From: Strongylocentrotus purpuratus
Lineage: Eukaryota; Echinodermata; Echinoidea; Camarodonta; Strongylocentrotidae
Assembly (NCBI RefSeq): GCF_000002235.5
Contig: NW_022145601.1
Span: 4,833,563 to 4,897,562, forward strand
Direction of reading: 5' to 3'
DNA length: 64,000 nt
Below, piece after piece: positions 22,385-34,984 of the stretch. Every line of letters starts with the position of its first letter. The stretch's first letter is position 1. The position numbers and the translations under genes are program-made. The notes below the pieces were generated by a model, which saw nothing but the letters and a program-made list of their open reading frames with translations, had not been told where the DNA came from and searched no databases.

Positions 22385-23410
22385 AAGCGCGTAGCTAGGA
22401 TTTTATTATAGGGGGGGGGGCGAATCACCTTCAAGGGGAGTTGGTGCAAGAAGGGGGGAGTTTTCCCCACCCACAAGGAAGCGCGGAAGCTTTGACGTTT
22501 CATTTAGACGATTCGCTGTACCATTCTCGACTTTTTTGAAAATTCAGACAAGGATTCCTTGTCTGAATTTTCAAAAATAATATTTGATTAATTGTTATGC
22601 AGTGGCGTAATGAGCAAAAAAGTTTCAGGGGCAGAAACTAAAATTCGTCACCATCCGACTCTTACATGTTACATGCAGGACCCGTTGAACGTTTTTCAAT
22701 GTTGGGGGGGGGGGTAAAGTATTTACGATCAGGTAGAGTGGAGCGTAAATTGGCGTGGGGTCCAGGGGTATTACGGTCATATGAGCAGTCAGGTCCCCGC
22801 CTTAGGGCCTCCAATAGGGTCCACGGGGCAAAGCCCCCGGAAGCTAGTGGATTTAGGAATTTAATGACGGTCAGTTGAGCACCCAGGGGCCCGCCTTAGG
22901 GCCCTTGGTGAGGTCCGGGTGGCGGAGCTACCGGAACTAGCTCGGGGGGGGGGGGGGGTTAGGCATTTAATTTCGGTCAGATGAGCATATTTTGATACCT
23001 TATTTGTAAAACTGGCAGGTCATTATTTGAAGTGGGGTCCAGGGGCGGAGATCTCAGAAGCTCAGGTTTTAAAGCATTAAATTACGGTCAAATGAGCATC
23101 CAGGGGCCCGCCTTAGGGTCCGTGGTGGGGTCCAGGTGGCAGAGCCCCCGGAAGCTCTGGGGTTTTAGGCATTTAATTACGATCAGTTGAGCATATTTTG
23201 ATACGTTGTTTGTGACACTGGCAGGTCGCTAATTAGAGTGGAGTCCAGGGGGACAAAGCCCCCAGAAGCTCAGGGGTTTTATGCATTAAATTACGATCAG
23301 ATGAGCGTACAGGGCCCCGCCTTCGGGTCCTTGGTAGGATCCAGGGAGCATGGCACTCGGAAGCTCTGGTGTTTTAAGCATTTGATTACGGTGACACTTG
23401 CAGGTCATTA
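22385..23410 (+). mobile_element. hAT-like repeat with GGGGTCCAGGGGCGGAGC-type internal minisatellite
   Basis: CAGTGGCGTAATGAGCAAAA at 22600 is a hAT-type end and matches the starts of the elements at 42846 and 50129. It is followed by units of about 110-130 bp, each holding GGTCCAGG.., (C)CCCCGGAAGCTC, TTAGGCATTTAATTACGGTC and AGATGAGCATATTTTGATAC. No closing CACTG end is visible, so the copy is truncated or merges with neighbouring repeats. Further copies of the unit lie at 35600-36025 (inverted), 42846-43595 and 50129-50854. Confidence 0.65.
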
Positions 23411-24043
23411 ATTGATATTGATTATATATAAATGTGTTAGATGAAAATAAGATAAGGACAGGATTGGTTTTGAAGTATTCAATGGAAAAAGATAGGGATA
23501 AGATAATAAGAATTCGAAGTCAGATGCCAAATATTCTAGTGCCAAAGTAAAACGGACCAAAGTATTGAAATTCGTTTTTGAGATTGTCCTACGTGTACAT
23601 GTCTATTGCAAACCTTGTTCAGATATTTATTCGTTGGTGAACTATCGTTTTTTTAAATAAAGATCACATTGTTTTAGCTCGTGCTACACCAAACATTCTA
23701 TTAATATCGCTCTCACTTCGTCCATTTTTAGAATAACCCCTGGAACCCCGTAACATATACCCCAACTACATTATCAGGGATGACTTTACAGATTTTCTCT
23801 GTACGTGGTCCAAGATACTGTTTCACCGACATGCTTTGCAGTTGAGTGTGCTGGTCCGAAGCGAGCGAGCAAAAATTTAAATAATAAATTCACGAGGTCG
23901 CTTTGCGACCGATTGGATCTTATTATCATGTGAATTTACCAATCCTAGTAGGTTTTTCAGTAAAATATCATGATGAAAGAATGAATAAGTACTTTAATAT
24001 GTTATTTAATGAGATGAAATATAAATTGCTGTCAGTCGCTGTG
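23411..24043. other. Intergenic sequence, nothing recognised
   Basis: AT-rich, without element ends or coding pattern. Confidence 0.4.
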
Positions 24044-24183
24044 AGCTACGGTCACAAAGGTTCGTACGAACGATTATTTTGTACGAATCTCCCTGTCTTT
24101 CCATTGTCTTCCCGAATTTCTATTGTCTGAAAATCGTTCGTACGGCGTTCGTAGCAGTTCGTAATGGCATTTGTGACTGAGGC
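24044..24183. mobile_element. Small MITE with GGTCACAAA / TTTGTGAC ends
   Basis: AGCTACGGTCACAAAGGTTC at the left faces ..GGCATTTGTGACTGAGGCT at the right. Inside, TTCGTACGAACGATT is mirrored by AATCGTTCGTACG. About 140 bp. The ends resemble those of the larger GC-rich element at 40155-40957. Confidence 0.6.
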
Positions 24184-24299
24184 TTAATAAACCCTCACCA
24201 TTATTTTTGTCTAAACCTTAATATTCCTCAACACTGCCTTTTGTTGTGGTGGAAGAAATAGGGAACCTGTTACTACACAAAGCTGCTCCGATTCTTTGA

Positions 24300-24640
24300 A
24301 ACTAGATGTGGCTCTTTAGATGACCGCAAAAGGGCACACTCTGTAACGAGCAGTGGGAAATGTCGGTAAAAAGGTTCACTTTTCAAAAGGCAATTATCAA
24401 AAAGAAAAACGGGGTACTAATCAGAAGGGTCAGAGCCACTTATTTGAAAGGAAAATTGGCACATATCATACCCAAAATTGGGCTATCATCAGAATACACT
24501 TACTACAAGGAACACCTGTCAGATTTGGATAGGGACACTTATCAGAGGTTAAAAGGGACATTCATGACAAAGAGGGAGGGGCGCCTATTAGTTAGAACAT
24601 TTTCCCTAAGTAAAAAGGGCGATGTTAGGGTACTTTAACA
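24300..24640. repeat. Degenerate minisatellite of GGG..ACTTATCA-type units
   Basis: Units of about 30 bp built on AAAAGGG(A/C)CA-TTATCA recur through this block, creating an apparent 92-codon lysine/arginine-rich frame that I do not regard as a gene. The right half (24493 onward) is shared with copy B at 59058. Confidence 0.5.
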
Positions 24641-27514
24641 AATGGGAAGCTCTAATTTTATTTCTCTCTTTCTTTATTATGTATTTTAATATCTTCTCTT
24701 TCTTTCTTACTTCTAACTCTTTCCTTTTTTCTTTCTTTCTTACTAAATTATTTCAATTTTCTTTCTTTCTTTCAATCTTTCATGCTTACTTTCATTTTCT
24801 TCTTTTTTCTCGCCCTTTTTTTCTTTCTTACTTATGGCTACTTCAATTTTTCTTTCTTTTTTGTTCATTTTTTATTGATCGAAACCTCCAGTAAAAAACA
24901 TACGTGGAATAGATGGATTCAACATATTTTGCACCCAAACTTTTCCGGTGAAGTATCGTTTTAAATGTTTATTTTTCATTCCTAAAAGCGGAATATCATA
25001 GCTTAAACATCACAATTAAACACAGCATCAGCAGAGAACAGGTTATGACCTCCTAGGTCATAATATAAGAGAAAACCACGCGATATCCTGGCTCCACATA
25101 CTTCCTGATGATTTCATTTTAAAGCAACAAGGAATTAATTCTACAAATCATTTCACGGATCAAGTATGTACATTCTCACGTGCAATACAAAGGGTTAAAA
25201 TTGTTTATATTCCTTAGTGAATATTATCTTACCAGTGAAAGGATGAGGGGAATTAAGAGCAGGGCCATGTGGGAACGTGTTTTCTGGTCACTAGGGGAGC
25301 TGATGGTATAAGGTATAATTACCTTAGAAGCACAAGTGACGTCCGAAAATTCCAGGTCAAGCGAAAACAAAACAAACCAAAACAAAAATTAAACAAACAA
25401 AATGAGAACATAAAAATAAATCCAACAATGAAATATCACCTCAATCTTGGGGGGGGGGCTGTGTAGCACCTTGACAAAACACCCGATTATCTCTGGCCCA
25501 CGAGAGAAAGGTGAAGGGTAGGACTCTGTGAGACCCCTGCTCTTATTTTGGTTACTACACGACTGCAAGCCACAATCTTTTGGCACAAGAAAAAAGAAAA
25601 GAATAACAAATTTGTTTATAGCTGAAACACATGGACCTTTCGTTATTCATTACGATATAGATATTATAATGAAATTGAACCAGTGTGACGACGTCATGGT
25701 CATGTAATCCACTCAAGGAAACCAGTCTGCACGCTTCGATTTGACACAAATCCTAAATCATTGAGCATAGTCACATTCTTAATAATGACAAGCAAGCAAC
25801 AGCAAAAGGAAAGGAAAGGAAAGGAAAAGCGAAGAACGAAGGGCTAAAAAAATGAGTTAGAAGTGGCTAAGCTCCGAGATGTGGTACGTTTTCAGGTCAG
25901 AACTAGCCCTAATTCTTGTTTTAGGTCTATAAGATTTTTTTTAAATGCCGATGATCGCTTTAGACTATAGGGCGTACAAGTTACAACGTCCAAAAGTATG
26001 TCAGGACTCAGTTAGCTTCAGGCGTATCCGGACACCTACCCCCTGGACATCCACCCCGGATAACCACCCCAGTCAACTACCCCATAGGACAACTATCCTC
26101 TAGGGCTACTACCCTTTAGGACGACTACCCAATAGGACAAAACCCACTATGACAACTACCCCCGGAAAACTACCCCTAGGACAACTACATCCGGACAACT
26201 ACCCCCCGGATAACTACCCCTAGGATAGTTGTCCGGCCCCAGTCCCCCTTTTTGTGAAAAAAACAGTTTGTTTAAAAGAAATAGGAAGAAATCAACCGAG
26301 GGCAAGGCCCCCGCCAAAAAACTCATTTTTCCCCCCTGCAAAATGCAAGACCACATTTACCTACATAACAGCGCGATTAAGCGAACCTAACTCAGCAAAA
26401 AAACGCGAAAAAATAGCAATGTGAGAAGTAAAAACACGGAGGCATCGTCAAGCATGTCGGCAAAGTTTCCGGGTTCAGCAGTTTGCGGAATCATAAAATC
26501 AGTTCCGCATTAGCGATCGTAAAAGCCTAATTTGTTCAAAAAATTAAATACTTTCATCGCCGGAATCTGGGTAAAAACACTCCTTTAAGTTGTACAGGTG
26601 CGCAGAAGACGAACTGTCAGTCAATTCTTTTTTCAATCTGCGCATAATTATATGCAAATTATACTGAACGAAATTAGTCTCATGCACATCGTCTATTAGT
26701 GTCACAGATGGGTCGCAATTGCTATACTATATGGACAGATTAGATAGATGTGTAAATCATTAAAATTATAATCAGTATACGATGTGAAAGTTATTCTTCT
26801 CCGGCTTCCGGAAACCAACCTGGTAATTTTTGTTATGTCCTGCGGGACGCAATTACTCACCGCTTTTGCATTATTTGTTTTTGAGATTTGTCTTTTTCTA
26901 TTAAGTACCTTTTTCTTTCATCTCTGATGGTGAGTGCCCCTTATTAAGTGCGAGGAGTGGAAAATTCACAGTTCTAAGACCTGCAATTTAATTTGAAATT
27001 AGAAATTAGCAATTAGAAATATAACTTGCTATGTCAGACATGCTGTTGAATCACCAGGTAGACATAGGCAATGAAGATGTATTGTACATATGTATGGAAG
27101 CATCAAATTCTATTATAAACATGTGCTAAGCTGGGGAAATTACATACCATTGTCTATTCTAGAATATTAGTTTAGTCTGACATGTCTGACATAGCAACTT
27201 ATATGTTGCTATTGTTTGTGGTATTGTAACAGGTGGTCAACTTTGGCAAAGTTACATGCCACTTTCTCTAGTTAGCTCATTGATGACTGACAGATGATAT
27301 CACATGGGGAATAAGATCTGAAGTTTTTTTGGGTGGAGCTTAGCAAGTTTGAAAAACAAATATTAAAACAATATTTAAAAATCTATGAAAATATGAGATG
27401 TATGCAGGACTGCACACCAACAGAAATACACTTGTATTTCGATGTCATGGGCCCTTTAAAACCTATTGATATCGCTATTAACAGTGTTTGAATGCGATAT
27501 CACCAATACTCACT
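24493..27514 (+). repeat. Duplicated segment, copy A, left part
   Basis: This stretch reappears in the same orientation at about 59058-62595 (copy B). The shared order is the end of the ACTTATCA minisatellite, a T/C-rich tract, a block with CACGTGCAATACAAAGGGTT, the AAAGGAAAGG tract, the ACAACTACCCC minisatellite and a conserved 0.5-kb tail ending CACCAATACTCACT. The copies look roughly 90 percent alike with many indels. No protein-coding frame is conserved, so it is either a segmental duplication or two insertions of a large non-coding element. The Harbinger insertion at 27515 breaks copy A; the rest resumes at 40011. Confidence 0.85.
26030..26240. repeat. CCCCGGACAACTAC-type minisatellite
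   Basis: About 14-bp units (GGACAACTACCCC with variants GGATAACTACCCC and AGGACAACTAC) in 12-15 copies. The homologous array in copy B is at about 60415-60655 and differs in unit number. Confidence 0.85.
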
Positions 27515-28039
27515 GGCCCGAATTCACAACGGAGGTCTGAGGATAAACCCGGTTTGATCAGACCAAGGTTTGTACAAACCTCGGTCTGAGCTCAAACCTG
27601 GTTTATTTTCAAACCCATTCCACAAAGGAAGGTTTGTATAAACCTTGGTCTGTAATTCCCAAACGTCCGACCAAGGTTTGTAAAACTAGTCTCAGCCATA
27701 GGGTTTCTAACATAATTTTTATGGGCTAGGGTTTAAATGTTAAGAATTGAAAAAACTGTTAAACTAAGCATTCTTAGTACGATCCGGACATCTTAATGAG
27801 CAATCTTGAAAAGATGATGGTTAGAACATCTCTGAAATAAACTTTTGAATTGCATTTTCATGAATTAATCGAACCAAACTGGCGCGCCGATGCAGAAAGT
27901 GCCCCACGTACTCACATTTGTGTGGTGCTGGTGAAGCACTCAATCTGACCCAAAACAAATTGACATCGGCACCTGAAAACCTTCGTTAGATAAATACATC
28001 TAAGGTTGTCAAGGGCTCTTTTAAATTAACTGTAAGAGT

Positions 28040-28800
28040 CTTATTGTTTTGGGGGATACAAATTCTTATCAATAAAATCACCTAATAATAATAATAATAA
28101 TAATGATTTAATATGAATTAAGTTTTTATTGTGATTAATATATTAATTCATTTGATTGCAATTGTTAATTACTATACATCTATATAGTTATTTTGTTAGA
28201 ATGGTCAATCAATTATTATTTTAACTAGTTCCCCGTTTGTTTCCCCAACTGGCTATTTTTTTCACATCAAAATTGTAACTGGTAAATGATTTGTTTCCAT
28301 ATAATATTAATTTTAAAAAATTCCTCTATGGCCATCTTTTCTTTCTCTCTCCCTCCCTGTCTCTTTCTCTGTCCCCGTCCCTCTCTCTTTCTACCCATTT
28401 TTGTTCTCTCTCCCTCCCTTTCTCTATTAATTCTTTTTCTTTCTCCCCTCTCTCTCTATTCATCTTTCTCTCTCTCCCTCCCTGTCTCTTTCTCTGTCCC
28501 CGTCCCTCCTCTCTTTCCCCGTCCCTCCTCTCTTTCTATACCCATTTTTGTTCTCTCTCTATTAATTCTTTTTCTTTCTCCCCTCTCTCTCGCTCTCTCT
28601 CTCCCTCCCTTTCTCTCTCTATTAATTTTTTTCTTTGTCCCCTCTCTCTCTCTCTATTCAACTTTCTCTCTCTCTCTCTTCTTCTTCTTTTTTGCAATGA
28701 AACACATAATGCAAAACCATGCAAACTGCAAACACACACATCTGCACCCCCCCCCCCCAAAAAAAAAGGGAGAAAGAGAGAGAGAGATAATCTGACACAT
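28040..28800. repeat. ATA repeat and CT-rich / poly-C tract inside the Harbinger element
   Basis: (AATAAT)n at 28083-28105 is followed by a long degenerate CTCTCTCCCTCC / TCTATTAATTC tract at 28335-28690, then C and A runs and a short GA tract. Ser/Leu/Pro-rich open frames here are low-complexity artefacts. Confidence 0.85.
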
Positions 28801-29649
28801 ATCTATTTCAGTTATCTTTGTAAATATATGAAAGCAAGAATATTGTATTTGTATTTTCATGTTTTACATAAATAATTGAGCATACAACACAATAGTAATC
28901 TACCGTTTGTTCAAACAATGCAGTTCACATTTGTAAATTTTGTAGCATGCTTATATGAAATATAGCCCACTAGAGGTTAAGAGAGGCTCTGGAAGGCCAA
29001 TTAAAAGTCTCACTGTAGCGCTATTAGCAGAAAGAAAATCAGAAATACAACAAAATGGGTGACGAAAATTCAAATTTGCACATAAAAGTTCTTTAATTCT
29101 GACTTCGCTTAGTACAGTAAATAATATTTGTTCGAATACTCTCCCCTAGCTGCCAACCAAATAATTTATATTGACCCACCCCTCAACTCAGCAGTACAAT
29201 GCTAATTATAGTTAAATCGGGTGCATTTAATCTATAGAGAACACTTAATTACAAATACCGTCAGAGTGACAACAAATACTTATCAACTAAACATAACATC
29301 AAAAATATTCAACACCCAGGTTCTTGATGTAATGCTGCATAACTACGAAGTATTGTGGGAACACCAGGGAGGGGCCGTATTTTGAAATACTCTTAGTATT
29401 GATGAGGCATGGAACGTCCTCATCCTTGCATTTAATAAATATGCGCTCAATCACACATCTCCCTTTTTTGTGTGTGAAGTGTTAAAGCCCCACTGTACTA
29501 CTTCTAGCTACTTGCTCCCTCTATATAGAAAACTTCCCCAATCTGTGCCTGTTAACCCCCCATGATCCTCTTTTTCTTATGTTAATTGAGAACTGAATTG
29601 ATGAGATAGCCTCCTGTCAGTGACCTTGCTGGGTTGTCTAATCCTCTTT

Positions 29650-31520
29650 GGCTGAACTAGTACAGATGGCCTTTAAAGCACATCTGTGGCCGACCCTCTG
29701 AATGAAGAAATGGCTTCTGATGAGGCAGAGAAGGCATGGATACCTGCAAAATTGAATGAACAAAATAAACAATATCATAAACAATATTCTTAATTTCGAC
29801 TTGTTCATTTTTTTTCTTGGAGGGGGGTGGGGGGGGGGGTAATACTATAGAAAGGATACAATGTATTGTACACATAATCAGGAATTATTCAATCCTGTGT
29901 CACTAATACAAAAACTATGAGGTTCCACTTGACAACAAACTAATCAAGTTGCATCCAGATATCAAAAACATTACTTGTGATTTGTGAACTGAAATTTAAA
30001 AGCACATGAGCTCGTTTGAATTAATTACTTAATGCGAGTTGTTACTATATTACCAAATGAACATTCCTAACATGTCACATGTTGGCCAAATACAAAAAAG
30101 GAAACAAGATTGATTAAGAAAAAGAATAAACAAATGTTTTCATATAAAGAAATAATCTACAGTACCTACCCTATAGTCTATCTCCAAGAATCAACTGTTA
30201 TTCATATGCCCTAGCATCAAGCTGTCAATTCAGTGCACACTCAGAAAAGATCCTGGCATCGTGGCTGCTACCAGTCCAGGCCACCTTGCAACGATACTAG
30301 TTATTTTCCCAGCATAATCACAGACAACCTGTCAATATGAAATAACATGTTGGCATTCATTAGTTATGAAAACTCACTCATTTCACACTTCAGATAGGCC
30401 GTGAAATGTATAAATTTCACTTGTTATTTATGGTAATTAATGCAAATGCAGTTTAATATGTGATAATTGCTTTTCAATATCTATTCATACAACAAAAATT
30501 GGAAGAAAATTCTAATTACCCTATATTTATTGACTGATGAAGTATTTCTTCAATTTTAACTCATGTTTTCATTGTTTATCTTGTAACAATGTAAACAAAA
30601 ATAATCTCACTTTTAACAAAACATTTCGAGCCTAAAACAACAAATGCTTTGTGTGTGTGTGGGGGGGGGGGGGGAGGGGGTACCCACTCTCGCATCTTTT
30701 TATTGGAAATGAACCTGTTTGTTTTTCTATAGTTTAAAATATATAGTGGTAATTGCCATTGATCAATTTACATGCTTCTCTTTGTTGTTTTTTCTTTCAT
30801 TGATCAATGGCAAAAACAGTGGCCCAATTGCCATGGCCATCAACAAAATATCAGAAATCTAGAGGTCATATCCGTATTGCCAATAGAAGGATGGAACAAG
30901 TTTTGATTTTTCAAATTTCCCTTTCGTTAAAAAGATATTAACGAGTGTTAGGATTTTTAAGTTTAACTATCCATTGGATATTCTTAACTGTGTACAAAGG
31001 CAGTGAAATGAGTACCTGTACGCGAATATTACTTTGATATCCATTTGGCCACTAGAAATCTTGCATTGGTCACCAATGAATTAGCATGGATGTACAACAC
31101 ACAAGACTGGAGAGTGTATATATCTAATGTGAAAATTTTGCAAGGTACAAAAAAAAAGGTCTAAAGGGAAAGCCGTGCTGGATGATCTGGATCCAGTCAT
31201 GATGTATTCATTTATTCTCACCTGAACATCGATGGAGTACCTGTTCTTCCTATTGAAGTAGTACCTGGCTCTTGCCCCACCAGGGCTCCTGATGTAAACA
31301 TGTGTCCCATCAACAGCAACTCCTGGAAATCTGCAGTACTGGAAAAACTGCTTCTGAATAGTAGTCACTATTTGCCTTGTAACTTGTAGGAAACTTCATG
31401 ACTTGTCCCTTTCTTCTGACAACAGCTTCGGAAACATCCCTCACTACTCTCCATTCGGCAAACAGATGAATATGACACGGCATGCCACCTCCTCATGGTG
31501 CATCCTTTAGATCGAATTAC
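29650..31520 (-). pseudogene. Harbinger transposase remnant (HARBI1-like, DDE_4 type), three exons
   Basis: Read on the minus strand. The first part (31222-31520) carries a helix-turn-helix stretch SYSSVCRM and VVRDVSEAVVRRKGQVMKFP in different frames, then FPGVAVDGTHVYIRSPGG with the first catalytic Asp in DGTH, then NRKNRYSIDVQ and a GTGAGA donor. The second part (about 30170-30328) opens after an AG with VVCDYAGKITSIVARWPG, followed in another frame by GSSHDARIFSE, which holds the second catalytic Asp (HD-x-R). The third part (about 29650-29743) opens YPCLLCLIRSHF, matching the GYP-x-L region. Joining VQ to VVCD reproduces the family's usual SIDVQVVCD. At least three frame changes and a two-residue loss (FPGV-AVDG lacks the usual IG) show it is dead. 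Family assignment rests on motif recall. Confidence 0.78.
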
Positions 31521-32281
31521 CTTTTTAAAAAAATTAAAAAAACAAGCATTCAAATAAATCATTTTTTTGCTGGTTTATGCTATTATATTTTTACATCCCC
31601 AACTGTCACTGTCACTTAAAAAAAAATAAAAAAATCCTGATTTCTAGATGTGGTGTGAATCAATTAAACGTAAAAGACAAAATTGTCTATGCCTTTTCTA
31701 ATTTCCTTCACGGCTTCACCTTTTGAAAAATAAGTTTAAGTAGTTAAGTAGTTTTACACAAAACAAGAGATCACAAACCTGTTTCCAACACATAATCTGA
31801 ATAATTTCCTCATGTATTAAAGCCAAATAACAGTATTGGGAAATGCCCCACACACAAATTATGAACATTAATGCTCCCATCACCTACAGTACCATGTAAA
31901 AGAATAAATATCATAACTAATCTATCAATGTATCGAATATGACAGAAAATGCTTAGAAATTGAATAAATTTATGTAAATGCACATGTGTATTGCATTGGG
32001 GGCTTGCACGGTCGTAGGCAGACCAGCGAAGCGGGGCAAACGAACAGTGAATTTAGGCGGTCAACATGAATTGAAATATTTCTGCATTTTAATAACGACA
32101 CTAGTCTAGGGTTGGATTTTACAACAGAAGCCCTTTTTTTGTATAGCTATGTTAACAATATTCATCAAGTAGTTTGGCCATGTTTTCAGCAACTTTCCCA
32201 ACACAGAATTTGAATTCAAAGTAGCCCACCTCAATCTAAAACAAAAGGCTCATCATCCAGCGGGTTTTCCCAATCTCAGAC

Positions 32282-32377
32282 TCAGAGGCCTCTGCCCGGT
32301 TGTGCTGCTATATATTGCTCCAGCTCCTCCTCCAGGTACACCAGCTCATTATGCTGAATCAGCTGCATTTCTACCAT
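32282..32377 (-). CDS. Short acidic frame, possible Harbinger N-terminal piece
   Basis: A 31-codon frame, ATG to TGA, reading MVEMQLIQHNELVYLEEELE and continuing QYIAAQPGRGL. It is predicted helical and acidic, lies about 0.9 kb upstream of the transposase helix-turn-helix on the same strand, and precedes no other gene. It might be a first exon of the transposase or part of the second (Myb-like) Harbinger protein. No family signature is present, so the role is a guess from position. Confidence 0.25.
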   Translation of the reverse strand: MVEMQLIQHNELVYLEEELEQYIAAQPGRGL

Positions 32378-33050
32378 CTTTACTAGAGTGAAGATAAAAT
32401 TAAACAAATGTTTAAACAATGTTTTTAAATTAAAGAAATGTTATTACTTGTGCTTGTGACTTTGTGGGTGATCCTTGCTCTGGAGACTAAGCCAGTTAAT
32501 TAAGACAATCAGAACCAGATCTAAATTTAATAAAACTAAGCTTTGCTTGTCATGACTCATACTAGATCTAGTCATAGACAGAAATAACCGTCTGAGTGAT
32601 ATGGGTCATTTCTTTAATAAAAATAATATTAAAACTGACATTTGTTGACATTCTATAATCGGAGGTCTAGTGGAGCCAGGCGTAGTCTCAGTGAACAACC
32701 GGCGATATAGAGAGACAGAAGCTTTTGGTCCATGCCTGTCAGTGTGATTCATTTTGGGGAACATTGGCATTGCTGATGCCATTTTAATTTCTATTTATTT
32801 AGGTACCAGTGTCAGTGAAACAAGTCAAGTGATGGACATCATTGCCAGGCCTATACTAGGCTAGAGCCTGGTATTATTATCATTATCATGAATTTGTAAT
32901 AACTAGTGTAGGTCTAGGCCTATTCTAATAGGCATGTGTCATGGCATTGCTGACAACAAGACGAAATTAAACATGACAGTCATACTGACATACTCAGATA
33001 TAGCCTACTGTAGGCCCGGCTAGGCCCAACTCCAGCCCAGGGTCAGAGGG
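32378..33050. other. Non-coding Harbinger interior up to the foldback insertion
   Basis: No second (Myb-like) Harbinger protein was recognised here or beyond the foldback element. Positions 33042-33050 (GTCAGAGGG) are the target duplication of the nested element. Confidence 0.4.
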
Positions 33051-34735
33051 GGCTTTCATCGAAAGGGTGCGGTGCGGTGCGGCGCGGTGTGGTGTGCTCA
33101 ACGCACCCATTCGATAAAAGAGGGGGGCCTTTTCTCGAAAGGGTGCGTTGAGAGCGGAGTACCGTTTTAACACACCCTTTCGATGAAAGCGGGGGGGCTT
33201 TTCTCGAAAGGGTGCGTCGACTAGTCTTTCGCATCAGTCGTTTAAAATGAGGATCTCGGACAGAAGGTAATAGTTGCCAATTTAAGTATATCGAAAATGT
33301 ATTAAATAAAATGGAATGGTCTTGATTACAGAGTGGTCTCTTTGATGGGGGAGACAGAGAGAAGGAAAAAGGGAAAGGGAAAGGGAAGATAAAAGGAAAG
33401 AAAGAAGAATAAGAAGAGAAGAGGGAAACGGGGGGGGCGAAGGACTCTTGCCCCCCCCCCCGCCAAAAAATAAATCAGAGAGAGAAGGGAAAGGGAAAGG
33501 GAAAGAGAAGATAAAAGGAAAGAAAGAAGAGGAAAAAGAAGAAAAGAGGGAAACGGGGGCAAAGGGCTCTTGCCTCCTCCCCCGCCAACAAATAAATAGT
33601 AGAGAGAGAGAGAGATAGAGAGAAGGAAAAAGGAAAGGGAAAGAAAATATAAAAGGAAAGAAAGAAGAAGAAGAAGGAAAGAGGGAAACTGGGGAAGGGC
33701 AAAAGGGAGAGAGAGAGAGAGAGAGAGAGAGAAGGGAAAGGGAAATGGAAAGAGAATATAAAAGGAAAGAAAGAAGAGGAAGAAGAAGGAAAGATGGATA
33801 GGGGAAGGGTGAAAGATTCTTACCTCCCCACCCCCCACCCCCTCCCGCCAAAAAAAAAAAAAAAATAAGAGAGAGAGAGAGAGAGAGAGAAGGGAGAGGG
33901 AAAGAAAATCTAAAAGGAAAGAAAGAAGAGGAAAAAGAATAAGAAAAGAGGGAAAGGGGGCGAAGGGCTCTTGCCAACAAAATAAATAAGAGAGAGAGAG
34001 AGAGAAGGGAAAGGGAAAGAAAAGATAAAAGGAAAGAAAGAAGAGGAAGAAGAAGAAGAAAAGATGGATACGGGGGAAGGGCGAAAGGCTCTTGCCTCCC
34101 CCCTCCCCCCCCCCCCCCCCCCCCCCGCCAAAAAATAAATAAGAGAGAAAGAGAGAAGGGAGAGGGAAAGAAAATCTAAAAGGAAAGAAAGAAGAGGAAA
34201 AAGAATAAGAAAAGAGGGAAAGGGGGTGAAGGGCTCTTGCCAACAAAATAAATAAGAGAGAGAGAGAAGGGAAAGGGAAAGAGAAGATAAAAGGAAAGAA
34301 AGAAGAGGAAGAAGAAGAAGAAGAAAAGAGGGAAACGGGGGCGAAGGGCTCTTGCCCCCCCCCCCCGCCAAAAATAAATAAGAGAGAGAGAAGGGAGAGG
34401 GAAAGAAAATATAAGAGGAAAGAAAGAAGAGGAATAAGAAGGAAAGAGGGAAACGGGGGAAGGGCGAAGGGCTCTTGCCCCCCCCCCCGCCAACAAAATT
34501 AATAAGAGAGAGAGAGAGAGTGAAGGGAGAGGGAAAGAAAATATAACAGGAAAGAAAGAAGAGGAATAAGAAGGAAAGAGGGAAACGGGCGAAGGGCTCT
34601 TGCCTCCTCCCTCCCCCCCCCCCCCCCGCCAAAAAAATAAATAAGAGAGAGAGAGAGAATCTGTTCTGATCCTGGTCCTGATCCTCAAGAGGGATATAAA
34701 GATGACCAATAAGAACGTTATTGTTCGAGAGAGAG

Positions 34736-34844
34736 CAGTGGCGTACGCAGGATTTTTTCAAGGGGGGGGTTTTAAAATCGGGTCCAAAATTTCGCAACGA
34801 CTCAGGAAAATTTGAGAATCGCGCCGGCCAAAAAGTCGCTCAGT

Positions 34845-34875
<31 letters not shown>

Positions 34876-34952
34876 AAGCGGACACTTTTTTTTTTTTTTT
34901 GGTAGTCCAAAAAAAAATCGCAACAACTCAGCCAGCCGAAAAGTCACTCAGT

Positions 34953-34984
<32 letters not shown>

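Noticed and set aside
24360-24638. 92-codon Lys/Arg-rich frame
   Set aside because: Produced by the ACTTATCA minisatellite; the homologous copy-B sequence does not keep it as a gene.
28286-28875. 169- and 194-codon overlapping frames
   Set aside because: CT-rich low-complexity tract; no protein-like composition.
33282-34797. Long open frames rich in Ser, Leu, Phe and Pro on the minus strand (and their mirror at 37271-39102 on the plus strand)
   Set aside because: They translate CT-rich tandem units in which stop codons are simply rare; overlapping frames are open at once, and the two sets are mirror images made by the foldback arms.
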